Made by a program: the position numbers and the translations under genes
In this document: in pieces, positions 8,454 to 15,924 of the stretch
How the letters are laid out: each line of letters opens with the position of its first letter
Position numbering within the stretch: position 1 is the stretch's first letter
Notes under the pieces: model-generated
Databases searched by the model: none
What the model saw: the letters and a program-made list of their open reading frames with translations, nothing else
Told to the model about the DNA's origin: nothing
Origin: an uncultured Faecalibacterium sp.
GTDB lineage: Bacteria; Bacillota; Clostridia; Oscillospirales; Ruminococcaceae
Assembly (NCBI GenBank): GCA_902463905.1
Contig: CABQHF010000016.1
Location: 1 to 16,517 of the forward strand
Direction of reading: 5' to 3'
Length of the DNA stretch: 16,517 nucleotides

Positions 8454-9838
8454 ACCTTGACCTCCTCAGGGCTCCAGATGAGCCAGGTCACGGCGAAGGA
8501 CACGCCGAAGGAGATGGCCATCATGATGATGTACTGCAGGGGCATATGCAGGTGCAGCAGGATGCCGAAGATACCGGTGACGCCGGTGCCGGTGGCACCC
8601 AGACCCACGATGCTGGCGTACCATGCGCCGCAGGCACCGCCCAGCAGGCCGCCGAGGAAGGGCTTGAAGTAGCGCAGGTTCACGCCGAAGATGGCAGGCT
8701 CGGTGATGCCCATGCAGGCGGACAGGGCAGAGGGCAGGGCCATGGACTTGACCTTGGTGTCCTTGCTCTTGAGGGCCACGGCCAGAGCGGCACCGCCCTG
8801 TGCCACGTTGGCGGCGCTGGCCAGCGGCAGCCAGTAGGTGTAGCCGTAGCGGGCCAGCTGGCCCAGGTCGATCAGGGTGTACATGTGGTGGATGCCGGCC
8901 ACGACGGTGACCGCGTACAGGCCGCCCATGATGAAGGAGCCGATGCCGTAGGGCAGGGTGATGAGGGTCTGCACGCCGGTGATGATGCCGTTTTCCAACT
9001 TGGTGAACACGGGGCCGATGGCGGCCAGGGTCAGGTAACCGGTGACGAACACGGACACCAGCGGGGTGACGAACAGGTCAAACATGGCGGGCACCACCTT
9101 GTGCAGCCGCTTTTCGATCTGGCACATGAGCCACACGGCGATGATGACCGGGATGACGTGGCCCTGATAGCCCACCAGCGGCACCGAGTACAGGCCGCCG
9201 AACACCGGCTGCATCACGTTGACGCCGTTGGAAACGGTCCAGGCGTTCTGCAGGTCGGGGTGGATCATGATCATGCCGATGACCGCGCCCAGATAGGGGT
9301 TGCCGCCGAACACCTTGGCGGCGGAGTAGGCGATGAGGATGGGCAGGAAGGTGTAGGCCGTATTAGAGAACAGCTTGGCGAACACATACACCGAGCCGGT
9401 GGTGTCGATGTTCAGGAAACCGTTGTTCACCATGAAGTTCAGTGCTTCCATGATGCCCATCAGGAAGCCGGAAGCCACGATGGCGGGGATGATAGGCACA
9501 AAGATGTCGCCCAGGGTCTTGATGGCTCGCTGATACCAGGGTGCTTTGGCGGCGGCCGCCTGCTTCACGTCCTCCTTGCTGCCGCCCTCGATGCCGGCCA
9601 GCTGGATGAACTCGTCGTATACCTTGTTCACCGTGCCGGTGCCAAAGATGATCTGCAGCTGGCCCTGTGCCTCAAAAACGCCCTTGGCACCCTCGGCATT
9701 CTCCAGCTCCTGCTTGTTGACCTTGCTGTTATCTGCGATGACCAGACGCAGGCGGGTGGCGCAGTGTGCGGCCGAGACGATGTTTCCCTTTCCGCCGATG
9801 CAGTCCAGGACCTGTTGTGCTGCGTGTTTGTAATCCAT
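8450..9838 (-). CDS. scrA: PTS sucrose permease, EIIBC
   Basis: Imports and phosphorylates sucrose. The EIIB domain (about 1-90) has phospho-cysteine C26 in SAAHCATRLRL. The EIIC domain (about 105-455) has about ten hydrophobic segments and GITEP at 377-381. At 462 aa it lacks EIIA, like many ScrA proteins that borrow the glucose EIIA. The ATG ending at 9838 is preferred because AAGGAG lies nine bases upstream; an earlier in-frame ATG at 9907 overlaps the predicted operator and transcription start. It is the first gene of scrA-scrB-scrK. The substrate is inferred from scrB and scrK. Confidence 0.92.
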   Translation of the reverse strand: MDYKHAAQQVLDCIGGKGNIVSAAHCATRLRLVIADNSKVNKQELENAEGAKGVFEAQGQLQIIFGTGTVNKVYDEFIQLAGIEGGSKEDVKQAAAAKAPWYQRAIKTLGDIFVPIIPAIVASGFLMGIMEALNFMVNNGFLNIDTTGSVYVFAKLFSNTAYTFLPILIAYSAAKVFGGNPYLGAVIGMIMIHPDLQNAWTVSNGVNVMQPVFGGLYSVPLVGYQGHVIPVIIAVWLMCQIEKRLHKVVPAMFDLFVTPLVSVFVTGYLTLAAIGPVFTKLENGIITGVQTLITLPYGIGSFIMGGLYAVTVVAGIHHMYTLIDLGQLARYGYTYWLPLASAANVAQGGAALAVALKSKDTKVKSMALPSALSACMGITEPAIFGVNLRYFKPFLGGLLGGACGAWYASIVGLGATGTGVTGIFGILLHLHMPLQYIIMMAISFGVSFAVTWLIWSPEEVKV

Positions 9839-9892
9839 AGTGCACTTCTCCTTTGCTTGATGCTTCCTCTTCCAAGTTTCGTCCTCTGAATT

Positions 9893-9906
9893 TGTAATCG
9901 GTTTCA
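9893..9906. promoter_or_regulatory. LacI-family operator at the scrA transcription start
   Basis: On the minus strand TGAAACCGATTACA fits the LacI/CcpA-type pattern TGWAANCGNTTWCA at every fixed position. It begins about 9 bases after the -10 box, covering the expected start of transcription, a position suited to repression. The likely ligand protein is the LacI-type regulator encoded immediately upstream; a CcpA-like protein could also bind. Confidence 0.7.
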
Positions 9907-9914
9907 CTGGTATG

Positions 9915-9943
9915 ATTATACGATAATCAGAAAGATATTTCCA
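9915..9943 (-). promoter_or_regulatory. Predicted promoter of the scrABK operon
   Basis: On the minus strand a perfect -10 TATAAT (9920-9915) lies 17 bp after TGGAAA (9943-9938), which matches four of six -35 positions. The leader to the scrA ATG is about 70 nt. A weak -35 would be consistent with catabolite or activator control, but that is not shown by the sequence. Confidence 0.7.
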
Positions 9944-10043
9944 TTCGCATCCGGCATAAAGTTGGGTGGTATTCTGTTATTGATTTCACACGGTTTCACA
10001 TTCTGTATGGGTAAAATTGACGAAAACGAAAAGGTTTTTTGTT

Positions 10044-11030
10044 TCAATCCCCGGTACTCTCCCGGCAGATCAACTCGTACCCCAGCATCTGGCTGCGGGG
10101 CACGGTGTGGGGGTCGTTGAGCAGGTCCATCAGCAGGGCGGCGGCGTCCCGGCCGGAGGTCTTGTAGTGCAGGTGGGCGCTGGTCAGCGGCACAAAGGTA
10201 TTGCGCCCCACACTGCTGTCGCCCACGGCGGCGATCATCACATCCTCCGGGATGCGGATGCCCGCCTCCCGGCAGTACTGCATGGCACCCAGGGCAATGG
10301 CGTCGGTAGCGCAGAACAGGCAGTCGATGCGGGGGTCGCTGCCCAGCAGGCGGGCGGCCTGCTCGTAGCCGGACGCGGTGCTGAACTTTGCCACCACCAT
10401 GCGCTGGGGCCGCACCGGCAGCCCGGCGTCCTTCACGGCGGCTTCAAAACCTGCCCGGCGCTGCTGCCCGGCGGCCTTGTCCAGCAGGGTGACCCCGATG
10501 TAGCCCGGGGCATGGCGGCCCTTGGCCAGCATGTGGGCCGTGGCAGCCTGTGCCGCGCCAAAGTCGTCGTGGTACACGCTGCAACAGCCCGGAAACTGCT
10601 GCCCCAGCACCACCAGCGGCACATGCATCCGCTCCAGCACGGCCTTGTGCTCCGGGGTGTACACGGTGGCAATGAGCAGGATGCCGTCCACCGTGTGGCG
10701 GCACAGGGTGTCCAGGGCGCGGAGTTCCTTCTGCGGGTCGTTGGCGGTGTTGATGAGCAGCAGCTGGTAGCCGGATTCTTCCAGCACGCTGCCGATGCCC
10801 TCCACGATGCGTGGGCAGCTGTCGCTGGAGAGCTTGGGCAGGATGACCCCCACCTGCCGGGTGCGGCGGGTGCGCAGCATCTGGGCCTGCATGCTGGGGT
10901 GGTAGCCGGTGGCGTCCACGGCCGCTTCAATGAGGGCACGCTTGTCGGCGCTGAGATAACCGCCGTTGAAGTAGCGGCTCACCGCCGCCTTGGAGACGCC
11001 GGCATACTGGGCAAATTCCGTAATGTTCAT
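10044..11030 (-). CDS. scrR: LacI family transcriptional regulator of the sucrose operon
   Basis: Sugar-responsive DNA-binding protein of 328 aa, the usual LacI length. The N-terminal headpiece is a canonical LacI helix-turn-helix (ITEFAQYAGVSKAAVSRYFN, 3-22) with the hinge region around 45-57. The periplasmic-binding-protein-like sensor core runs from VGVILPKLSS (about 60) to near 325. The ATG ending at 11030 has GGAAGG eight bases upstream and fits the family N terminus; in-frame codons further upstream would add an implausible 50 residues. It lies 205 bp upstream of scrA in the same direction, and a consensus LacI operator sits at the scrA promoter, so repression of scrABK is the simplest role. 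The effector (sucrose, its phosphate or fructose) is unknown. No clear terminator separates it from scrA. Confidence 0.88.
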   Translation of the reverse strand: MNITEFAQYAGVSKAAVSRYFNGGYLSADKRALIEAAVDATGYHPSMQAQMLRTRRTRQVGVILPKLSSDSCPRIVEGIGSVLEESGYQLLLINTANDPQKELRALDTLCRHTVDGILLIATVYTPEHKAVLERMHVPLVVLGQQFPGCCSVYHDDFGAAQAATAHMLAKGRHAPGYIGVTLLDKAAGQQRRAGFEAAVKDAGLPVRPQRMVVAKFSTASGYEQAARLLGSDPRIDCLFCATDAIALGAMQYCREAGIRIPEDVMIAAVGDSSVGRNTFVPLTSAHLHYKTSGRDAAALLMDLLNDPHTVPRSQMLGYELICRESTGD

Positions 11031-11054
11031 AAAAAGCACCTTCCAGTCATTGCG

Positions 11055-11064
11055 TGATATATCA
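11055..11064 (-). promoter_or_regulatory. Possible extended -10 of the LacI gene in a palindrome
   Basis: TGATATATCA is a perfect 10-bp palindrome; on the minus strand it holds TG-n-TATATC, an extended -10 that would start transcription about 18 nt before the LacI ATG. No good -35 is present. The symmetry could also serve as an autoregulatory site, though it does not match the scrA operator. Confidence 0.3.
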
Positions 11065-11096
11065 GCATTTTTACACGCTATAGGGCGTTTTTGGAA

Positions 11097-11125
11097 TTGA
11101 CTTGCCGCGCGGGGTGTGTTACAAT
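11097..11125 (+). promoter_or_regulatory. Predicted sigma-A promoter of the MATE gene
   Basis: TTGACT (11097-11102), a 17-bp spacer and TACAAT (11120-11125) make a near-consensus promoter in the region shared with the divergent LacI gene. The leader is about 36 nt, with AAGGA at 11155-11159 as ribosome site. Confidence 0.75.
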
Positions 11126-11167
11126 ACCGCTTTGTGTAAAACAATTTCGGGGAAAAGGATAAACAAG

Positions 11168-12469
11168 ATGGATCTGACAAAACAGTTCTTTAAATATGTG
11201 TCGCAGAATATCTTTGGTCTGTTGGGTACTTCCTGCTATATTCTGGCCGATACCTATTTTATCTCGCAGGCGGCAGGCACGGACGGCGTGACCCTGCTCA
11301 ACCTCTGCCTGCCCATTTATAACTTCATTTTTGCCATCGGCTCCATGATCGGTCTGGGCGCAGCCACCCGCTACGCTATCCTGCGCGCCCAGGGCGAGGA
11401 GCGGGCACAGCGGTATTTCTCCAATGCCATCTTCTGTGCCTGCCTGCTGGCCGCCCCCTTTGTGCTGGTGGGCCTGTTCTGCCCCGGCACGCTGCTGCGG
11501 ATCATGGGCGGCGATGCCGGTATCGTGGCGCTGGGCATCCCCTATGCGCGCATCTTCCTGCTGTTCACGCCCTTTTTCATGTGCAACTATATCGTTTCGG
11601 CCTTTGTCCGCAACGACGGCGCACCCTCGCTGGCCATGGTGGCGACCCTGAGCGGCAGCCTGTTCAATGTGCTGTTCGATTATATCTTCATGTTCCCCAT
11701 GGGGCTGGGCCTGGCCGGTGCGGCGCTGGCCACAGCCATCTCGCCCATGCTCAGCATCGCCATCTGCAGCCGCCATTTCTTCCAGAAGGACAACACCGTG
11801 CAGTTCGTGCGGCAGCTGCCCTCGGCAGCGCTGCTGGGCCAGAGCTGCCAGTTGGGCATCTCCGGTTTTGTGGGGGAGATGTCCTCTGGTGTGACCACGA
11901 CGGTGTTCAACTTCCTGCTGCTGGGTCTGGCCGGCAACGTGGCGGTGGCCGCCTACGGTGTCGTGGCCAATTTTGCACTGGTGGCCACGGCCATCTTCAA
12001 CGGCGTGGCACAGGGTGCCCAGCCGCTGGTGAGCCGCTGCTATGGCCACAGCGACCGCGCCGGGGCCCGGAAGCTGCTCATTCTGGGCAGCTGCACCGCG
12101 CTGGCACTGGCGGCCGTGCTGTACGCGGTGGTGTTCGGCATGACCGATACGCTGGTGGGCTGGTTCAACAGTGAAAACTCGGTGCAGATGGCGCAGTTTG
12201 CCCACAACGGCATGCGGCTGTATTTTGTGGGCTATTTCTTTGCCGGGTTCAACATCGTGGCGGCAGGCTACCTGAGCGCCACCAACCGCCCGGTGGAAGC
12301 CTCGGTCACCTCCATCTGTCGCGGCATGGTGGCCATCGTGGGCTGCTCGCTGGTGCTGAGTGCCCTGTTCGGCATGAACGGCGTGTGGGCGGCCTTCCCG
12401 GCATCGGAGCTGCTGACGGCGCTGCTGACCCTGTTTTTGCTGTTGCGGAAGAAAAAGCAGACTGTGTGA
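11168..12469 (+). CDS. MATE family efflux transporter
   Basis: Cation-coupled multidrug or toxic-compound exporter of the cytoplasmic membrane. Length is 433 aa with a repeating pattern of about twelve hydrophobic helices, typical of MATE proteins. It opens with QNIFGLLGTSCYILADTYFI, the family's first-helix region, followed near residues 58-66 by GSMIGLGAATRYAI and near 145-175 by FVRNDGAPSLAMVATLSGS, matching the conserved R-N-(D/E)-G-x-P loop. The second half carries ISGFVGEMSSGVTTTVFN near 237. The ATG follows AAGGA by eight bases. It diverges from the LacI gene and has its own promoter, so no link to sucrose is required. The substrate cannot be predicted. Confidence 0.87.
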   Translation: MDLTKQFFKYVSQNIFGLLGTSCYILADTYFISQAAGTDGVTLLNLCLPIYNFIFAIGSMIGLGAATRYAILRAQGEERAQRYFSNAIFCACLLAAPFVLVGLFCPGTLLRIMGGDAGIVALGIPYARIFLLFTPFFMCNYIVSAFVRNDGAPSLAMVATLSGSLFNVLFDYIFMFPMGLGLAGAALATAISPMLSIAICSRHFFQKDNTVQFVRQLPSAALLGQSCQLGISGFVGEMSSGVTTTVFNFLLLGLAGNVAVAAYGVVANFALVATAIFNGVAQGAQPLVSRCYGHSDRAGARKLLILGSCTALALAAVLYAVVFGMTDTLVGWFNSENSVQMAQFAHNGMRLYFVGYFFAGFNIVAAGYLSATNRPVEASVTSICRGMVAIVGCSLVLSALFGMNGVWAAFPASELLTALLTLFLLLRKKKQTV

Positions 12470-12522
12470 GTTCCAGCGGTGAAAATATTCACAAAAAACA
12501 GAATGCTTTACAGGAACTTTAC

Positions 12523-12551
12523 TTGAATGGGCGGGTATGGCCTGCTATACT
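12523..12551 (+). promoter_or_regulatory. Predicted promoter of the GGDEF gene
   Basis: TTGAAT (12523-12528), a 17-bp spacer and TATACT (12546-12551) give a good sigma-A type promoter in the 133-bp gap after the MATE gene. An imperfect inverted repeat (GGCC-TGC with GCAGAGGCC) brackets the -10, and TTAC-GGCA with TGCC-GTAA could form a hairpin in the leader. Confidence 0.65.
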
Positions 12552-12602
12552 TACGGCAGAGGCCGGAATTTGCCGGTAATTGTGTGGGTACGAGGAACGA
12601 AA

Positions 12603-13697
12603 GTGAATAGCTATTATACTTATTATACTGCAAGCATTTGGTTCACCGTGTTTGCCATGGCCATCATGCTGGTGGCAGTGGGCATCAACCCTGCCATGGA
12701 TGAGAGCCGCAGAAGAGTGACGCGCCTGTTGTTCGTCACGATCATTCTGTCGTCTCTGTGTGAGTGGACCGGCAACATGCTGGACAATGCCCCTGCGCAG
12801 TTGATCTGGCTGCACAGACTGGTCAAGCTGGTGGAGCTGAGTGTGGCTCCCTATATCGGCCTGATCTGCGGCCGGAGCCTGAACGTCCGGGGCGGAAAGT
12901 GGGAAAAGACCATCGGCGCTGTGCTGAGTCTCCATGTCGTGGTGGAGAGCCTGTCCAGCTTGATGGGCTGGGTCTGGTATGTGGACGCCGAAAATGTCTA
13001 CCATCACGGCTGCTTCTACGGGGTGTACATCATCTGTTATACGATAGGCATCATCTACTATATGGTGCAGGGGCTGCGGGCAGTCCGGCGGTACCAGCAG
13101 AGCGGCGGCATCGTGCTGCTGCTGGTCACAGCCTTTCTGTTCGGCGGCATTGCGTTGTCGCAGATCCGGGATGATGTGGAGATCACCTGGCCGACGGTGG
13201 GCATGGCCTCCATGATGCTGTACAAATTCTACAGCGATATCCTGCAGCAGGTGGACGGCCTGACCGAGCTGGGCAACCGCTGGGGTTATGAGGATCGCCT
13301 GCAGCGCACCCACGGACAGGGCGCGATCCTTTATTTCGATGTGGACTGCTTCAAGCAGATCAACGATACCCACGGCCACAAGGCGGGTGACCAGTGCCTG
13401 TGCATGGTCGCCCAGTGCCTGCGGGATGTCTATGGCATGAGTGGCCGCATCTACCGCCTTGGCGGAGATGAATTCTGCGTGATCCTGACCCGGAATGTGG
13501 ACAGGATCGATCAGCTGAACGCGGCCTTTGCCTGCAGGCTGCAGAACAACCGTGCCCAGCTGCCCTGGCTGCCGGATGTCTCGGTGGGCTATGCGGTGTT
13601 CGACACCAGCGAGGAAGAACTCGGCAGCGCGGTAGAACATGCAGACGCCGAGATGTACCGGTTGAAGAACGAGAAAAAGGCAGCGGCAAGATCTTAA
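12603..13697 (+). CDS. Membrane-bound GGDEF protein (probable diguanylate cyclase)
   Basis: Predicted to make cyclic di-GMP from GTP at the membrane. Total length is 364 aa. Residues about 10-210 contain six or seven hydrophobic segments (near 11-28, 41-56, 75-90, 103-121, 138-156, 168-187), with no recognised ligand domain. The GGDEF domain covers about 215-355: DGLTELGNR near 218, the metal-binding FDVD at 245-248 followed by FKQINDTHGHKAGD, and an intact GGDEF at 287-291. No RxxD inhibitory site precedes GGDEF (the stretch is RIYRL), so product inhibition at that site is unlikely. A GTG start at 12603 is chosen because AGGA lies six bases upstream and it follows the predicted promoter; the ATG at 12537 would lie inside that promoter. 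The stop overlaps the convergent AraC gene. No EAL or HD-GYP partner is in the window. Confidence 0.85.
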   Translation: MNSYYTYYTASIWFTVFAMAIMLVAVGINPAMDESRRRVTRLLFVTIILSSLCEWTGNMLDNAPAQLIWLHRLVKLVELSVAPYIGLICGRSLNVRGGKWEKTIGAVLSLHVVVESLSSLMGWVWYVDAENVYHHGCFYGVYIICYTIGIIYYMVQGLRAVRRYQQSGGIVLLLVTAFLFGGIALSQIRDDVEITWPTVGMASMMLYKFYSDILQQVDGLTELGNRWGYEDRLQRTHGQGAILYFDVDCFKQINDTHGHKAGDQCLCMVAQCLRDVYGMSGRIYRLGGDEFCVILTRNVDRIDQLNAAFACRLQNNRAQLPWLPDVSVGYAVFDTSEEELGSAVEHADAEMYRLKNEKKAAARS

Positions 13698-14539
13698 ATA
13701 TAAAGTTCCTGCTCGCGCAGGGTTTCTTCGGGCGAAAGCCCGGACTGCGCGGTGTGACCGGCCAGCGCCCGCCATTGTGCGGGGGACTGGCCGGTTTCTT
13801 TTTTGAACACCCGGCACAGGTAGTTGGCACCGGAAAAGCCGCACAGGCTGGCCACCACGTCCAGGGTATATTCCCGGTGCAGCAGCAGCCGCTGGGCGGC
13901 TTCCACCCGCACCCGGGTCAGGTAGCGCCCCGGCGGGATGCCCAGCGCCGCCGTGAAGGTGCGCACCAGATGGCTCTTGGAAACACCCAGCCGCTCGCTG
14001 AGTTCCTGCACCCCGTACAGGCCGGCGTAGTTGGCGCGGATGTCCGCGATGGCGGCCTGCACCAGCGGCGGCAGGGGCGGGGCAGCGCTGTCGGCGTCGG
14101 CCAGTTCACACAGCAGCGCAAAGGCCAGCTGACTGCGCACCCGGCCTGGCAGTTCCTGTTCGGAGGCAAGGCGATCCAGCAGTTCGGCAGCTGCCGGGCA
14201 GGTCTCGCCGCGGGCAAGAAAGGGTAGTTCGTGCAGACCGGCCAGCAGCTGATTGCTGGCCTGCCCGGTGAGCTGGACGCATAACAGATGGCAACTGCTC
14301 TCCGGCTCCAGCACCAGCGGAGCACGGCTCAGCACCAGATGCCCGGCCGACACGCTCTGGGGCGGCAGCAGCAATGCGGCTCCGGCGGGCATTGGCCCGG
14401 CCGACGGCACGCTGGCGGTGCAGCGCCCGCTGGAAACAAGGCAGACCCACAGCCCATCGCCGGTGAGGGTGAGGGGCGCAGAAGGCTGCACATCCTGTAC
14501 CTGACCGGGTGCGGCCACGGTATTCCAGTCAAAAAGCAA
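13694..14539 (-). CDS. AraC family transcriptional regulator
   Basis: DNA-binding activator or repressor of about 281 aa. The C-terminal 100 residues form the two helix-turn-helix AraC domain: YGVQELSERLGVSKSHLVRTF near 178-198, then LDVVASLCGFSGANYLCRVF near 225-244, ending in KKETGQSPAQWR. The N-terminal 150 residues resemble a cupin-like ligand domain but are Ala/Leu/Pro rich and not assignable to a ligand. No ATG is available at the N terminus. I place the start at a TTG (14537-14539) because GAGGTG lies seven bases upstream; a TTG at 14554 has no ribosome site. It diverges from the sugar-ABC ATPase gene across 123 bp, so control of that gene is plausible. Confidence 0.85.
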   Translation of the reverse strand: MLFDWNTVAAPGQVQDVQPSAPLTLTGDGLWVCLVSSGRCTASVPSAGPMPAGAALLLPPQSVSAGHLVLSRAPLVLEPESSCHLLCVQLTGQASNQLLAGLHELPFLARGETCPAAAELLDRLASEQELPGRVRSQLAFALLCELADADSAAPPLPPLVQAAIADIRANYAGLYGVQELSERLGVSKSHLVRTFTAALGIPPGRYLTRVRVEAAQRLLLHREYTLDVVASLCGFSGANYLCRVFKKETGQSPAQWRALAGHTAQSGLSPEETLREQELYI

Positions 14540-14662
14540 TATCTGACACCTCAAATCAATAAAATGCTATTTTATATCACAAAATAATCTGTTATTATAA
14601 TACCAACGAACTGAGGCGCCGTCAAGGGCGCTGCAAACACAAGATTATGGAGGCAAACGATT
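14540..14662. promoter_or_regulatory. Divergent promoter region between AraC and ABC ATPase genes
   Basis: AT-rich in its AraC-proximal half. A perfect TATAAT at 14596-14601 on the plus strand would give a leader of about 55 nt for the ATPase gene, but no good -35 precedes it, as at many activator-dependent promoters. A small leader hairpin (GGCGCC 14616-14621 with GGCGCT about six bases later) follows. GGAGG at 14649-14653 is the ATPase ribosome site. On the minus strand TATAAA in the same patch may serve the AraC gene. Confidence 0.5.
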
Positions 14663-15778
14663 ATGGCTTCGATTAGCTGCCAGCACATCTATAAGATCTA
14701 TCCGGGCGCTACCGCTCCTTCTGTCACCGACTTCAACCTGGAGATCCAGGATAAGGAATTCATCATCTTCGTCGGCCCCTCTGGCTGCGGCAAGTCCACC
14801 ACCCTGCGTATGATCGCCGGCCTGGAGGAGATCTCCAAGGGCGAAATGTACATCGGCGGCCGTCTGATCAACGACGTTCCCCCGAAGGATCGTGATATCG
14901 CCATGGTGTTCCAGAGCTACGCTCTGTACCCCCACATGACCGTTTACAAGAACATCGCTTTCGGTCTGGAGCTGCGCAAGACCCCGAAGGACGAGATCGA
15001 CAAGCGCGTGCATGAGGCTGCCAAGATCCTGGAGATCGAGCACCTGCTGGACCGCAAGCCCAAGGCTCTGTCCGGTGGTCAGCGTCAGCGTGTTGCTCTG
15101 GGCCGTGCAATGGTTCGTAACCCGGCAGTCTTCCTGCTGGACGAGCCCCTGTCCAACCTGGATGCTAAGCTGCGTACCTCCATGCGCACCGAGATCATCA
15201 AGCTGCACAAGAAGCTGGCTACCACCTTCATCTACGTTACCCACGACCAGACCGAGGCTATGACCATGGGCGACCGCATCGTCGTCATGAAGGATGGTAT
15301 CATCCAGCAGGTCGATACCCCGCAGAACCTGTACGATATGCCTTGCAATATGTTCGTTGCAGGCTTCATCGGCAGCCCCCAGATGAACTTCCTGGACGGC
15401 ACCCTGATCAAGAAGGGCGAGCTGTACGGCATTGACCTGGGCGGCGACGTGATCCCCCTGCCCAAGGAAAAGACCGCCGACGGCAAGCTGGATTCCTACG
15501 TTGGCAAGAAGATCAAGATGGGCATCCGTCCCGAGGATATCGACGACGAGCCTGAATTCATGGCAAAGCACACCGACTGCCAGCTGGATGCTCAGGTCGA
15601 TGTGTCCGAAATGATGGGTGCCGAGATCTACCTGTACCTGGAGTACAAGGGCAACAAGATGACCGCTCGTGTGGCTCCCACCTCCAAGGCCCGCAACGGA
15701 GACACCGTCCGCGTTGCCTTTGATCCGCACAAGGTTCACCTGTTCGATATTGAGACCGAGCAGACCATCCTGAACTGA
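14663..15778 (+). CDS. ugpC: Sugar ABC transporter ATPase, MsmX/UgpC type
   Basis: Cytosolic ATPase that powers carbohydrate ABC importers. Length is 371 aa, the normal size for the family. Walker A is GPSGCGKST (38-46), the Q-loop is at Q84, the signature LSGGQ is at 136-140, Walker B VFLLDE is at 156-161 and the switch histidine is H194. The C-terminal 130 residues (from about 240) form the OB-fold regulatory domain of this family, with GIRPEDI near 289. ATG at 14663 has GGAGG nine bases upstream. No binding protein or permease gene is adjacent, so it is probably a shared ATPase like MsmX. Codon choice is strikingly rich in CGT, GCT, GTT and GGT compared with neighbours, a sign of high expression. 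Confidence 0.92.
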   Translation: MASISCQHIYKIYPGATAPSVTDFNLEIQDKEFIIFVGPSGCGKSTTLRMIAGLEEISKGEMYIGGRLINDVPPKDRDIAMVFQSYALYPHMTVYKNIAFGLELRKTPKDEIDKRVHEAAKILEIEHLLDRKPKALSGGQRQRVALGRAMVRNPAVFLLDEPLSNLDAKLRTSMRTEIIKLHKKLATTFIYVTHDQTEAMTMGDRIVVMKDGIIQQVDTPQNLYDMPCNMFVAGFIGSPQMNFLDGTLIKKGELYGIDLGGDVIPLPKEKTADGKLDSYVGKKIKMGIRPEDIDDEPEFMAKHTDCQLDAQVDVSEMMGAEIYLYLEYKGNKMTARVAPTSKARNGDTVRVAFDPHKVHLFDIETEQTILN

Positions 15779-15823
15779 TCAGCACTTTAGCGACGATCAT
15801 TTTTGATCCTCCTATCATCATAC

Positions 15824-15859
15824 AGAGAACCGTCGGCGGGAAACCTCCGGCGGTTTTCT
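15824..15859 (+). terminator. First terminator after the ABC ATPase gene
   Basis: Arms 15828-15839 and 15844-15855 pair with one mismatch and one wobble around a GAAA tetraloop, then TTTT-C-T. It lies about 50 bp after the ATPase stop. Confidence 0.8.
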
Positions 15860-15875
15860 GTGTCTGCAGAATGAG

Positions 15876-15924
15876 ACAGAAAAGCGGCCGCGTACCTTCC
15901 AAAAGTACGCGGCCGCTTTTGTCT
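15876..15924. terminator. Second, bidirectional terminator (perfect 16-bp inverted repeat)
   Basis: Arms 15880-15895 and 15905-15920 are perfectly complementary, running from AAAA through GCGGCCGC to GTAC, with a 9-nt loop; AGAC outside each arm extends the pairing past a 2-nt bulge. It has T runs on both strands (CTTTTGTCT on plus, CTTTTCTGTCT on minus), so it can end the ATPase transcript and anything coming from the right. Confidence 0.85.

Noticed and set aside
8285..9889. 534-codon open frame on the plus strand
   Set aside because: Antisense to scrA with Gly/His/Asp-rich low-complexity translation; a shadow frame. The frames at 7401-8672 and 6067-7122 are rejected for the same reason.
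12478..12500. Hairpin GTGAA-AATA-TTCAC as terminator of the MATE gene
   Set aside because: Only five AT-rich pairs and an A run rather than a T run on the plus strand.
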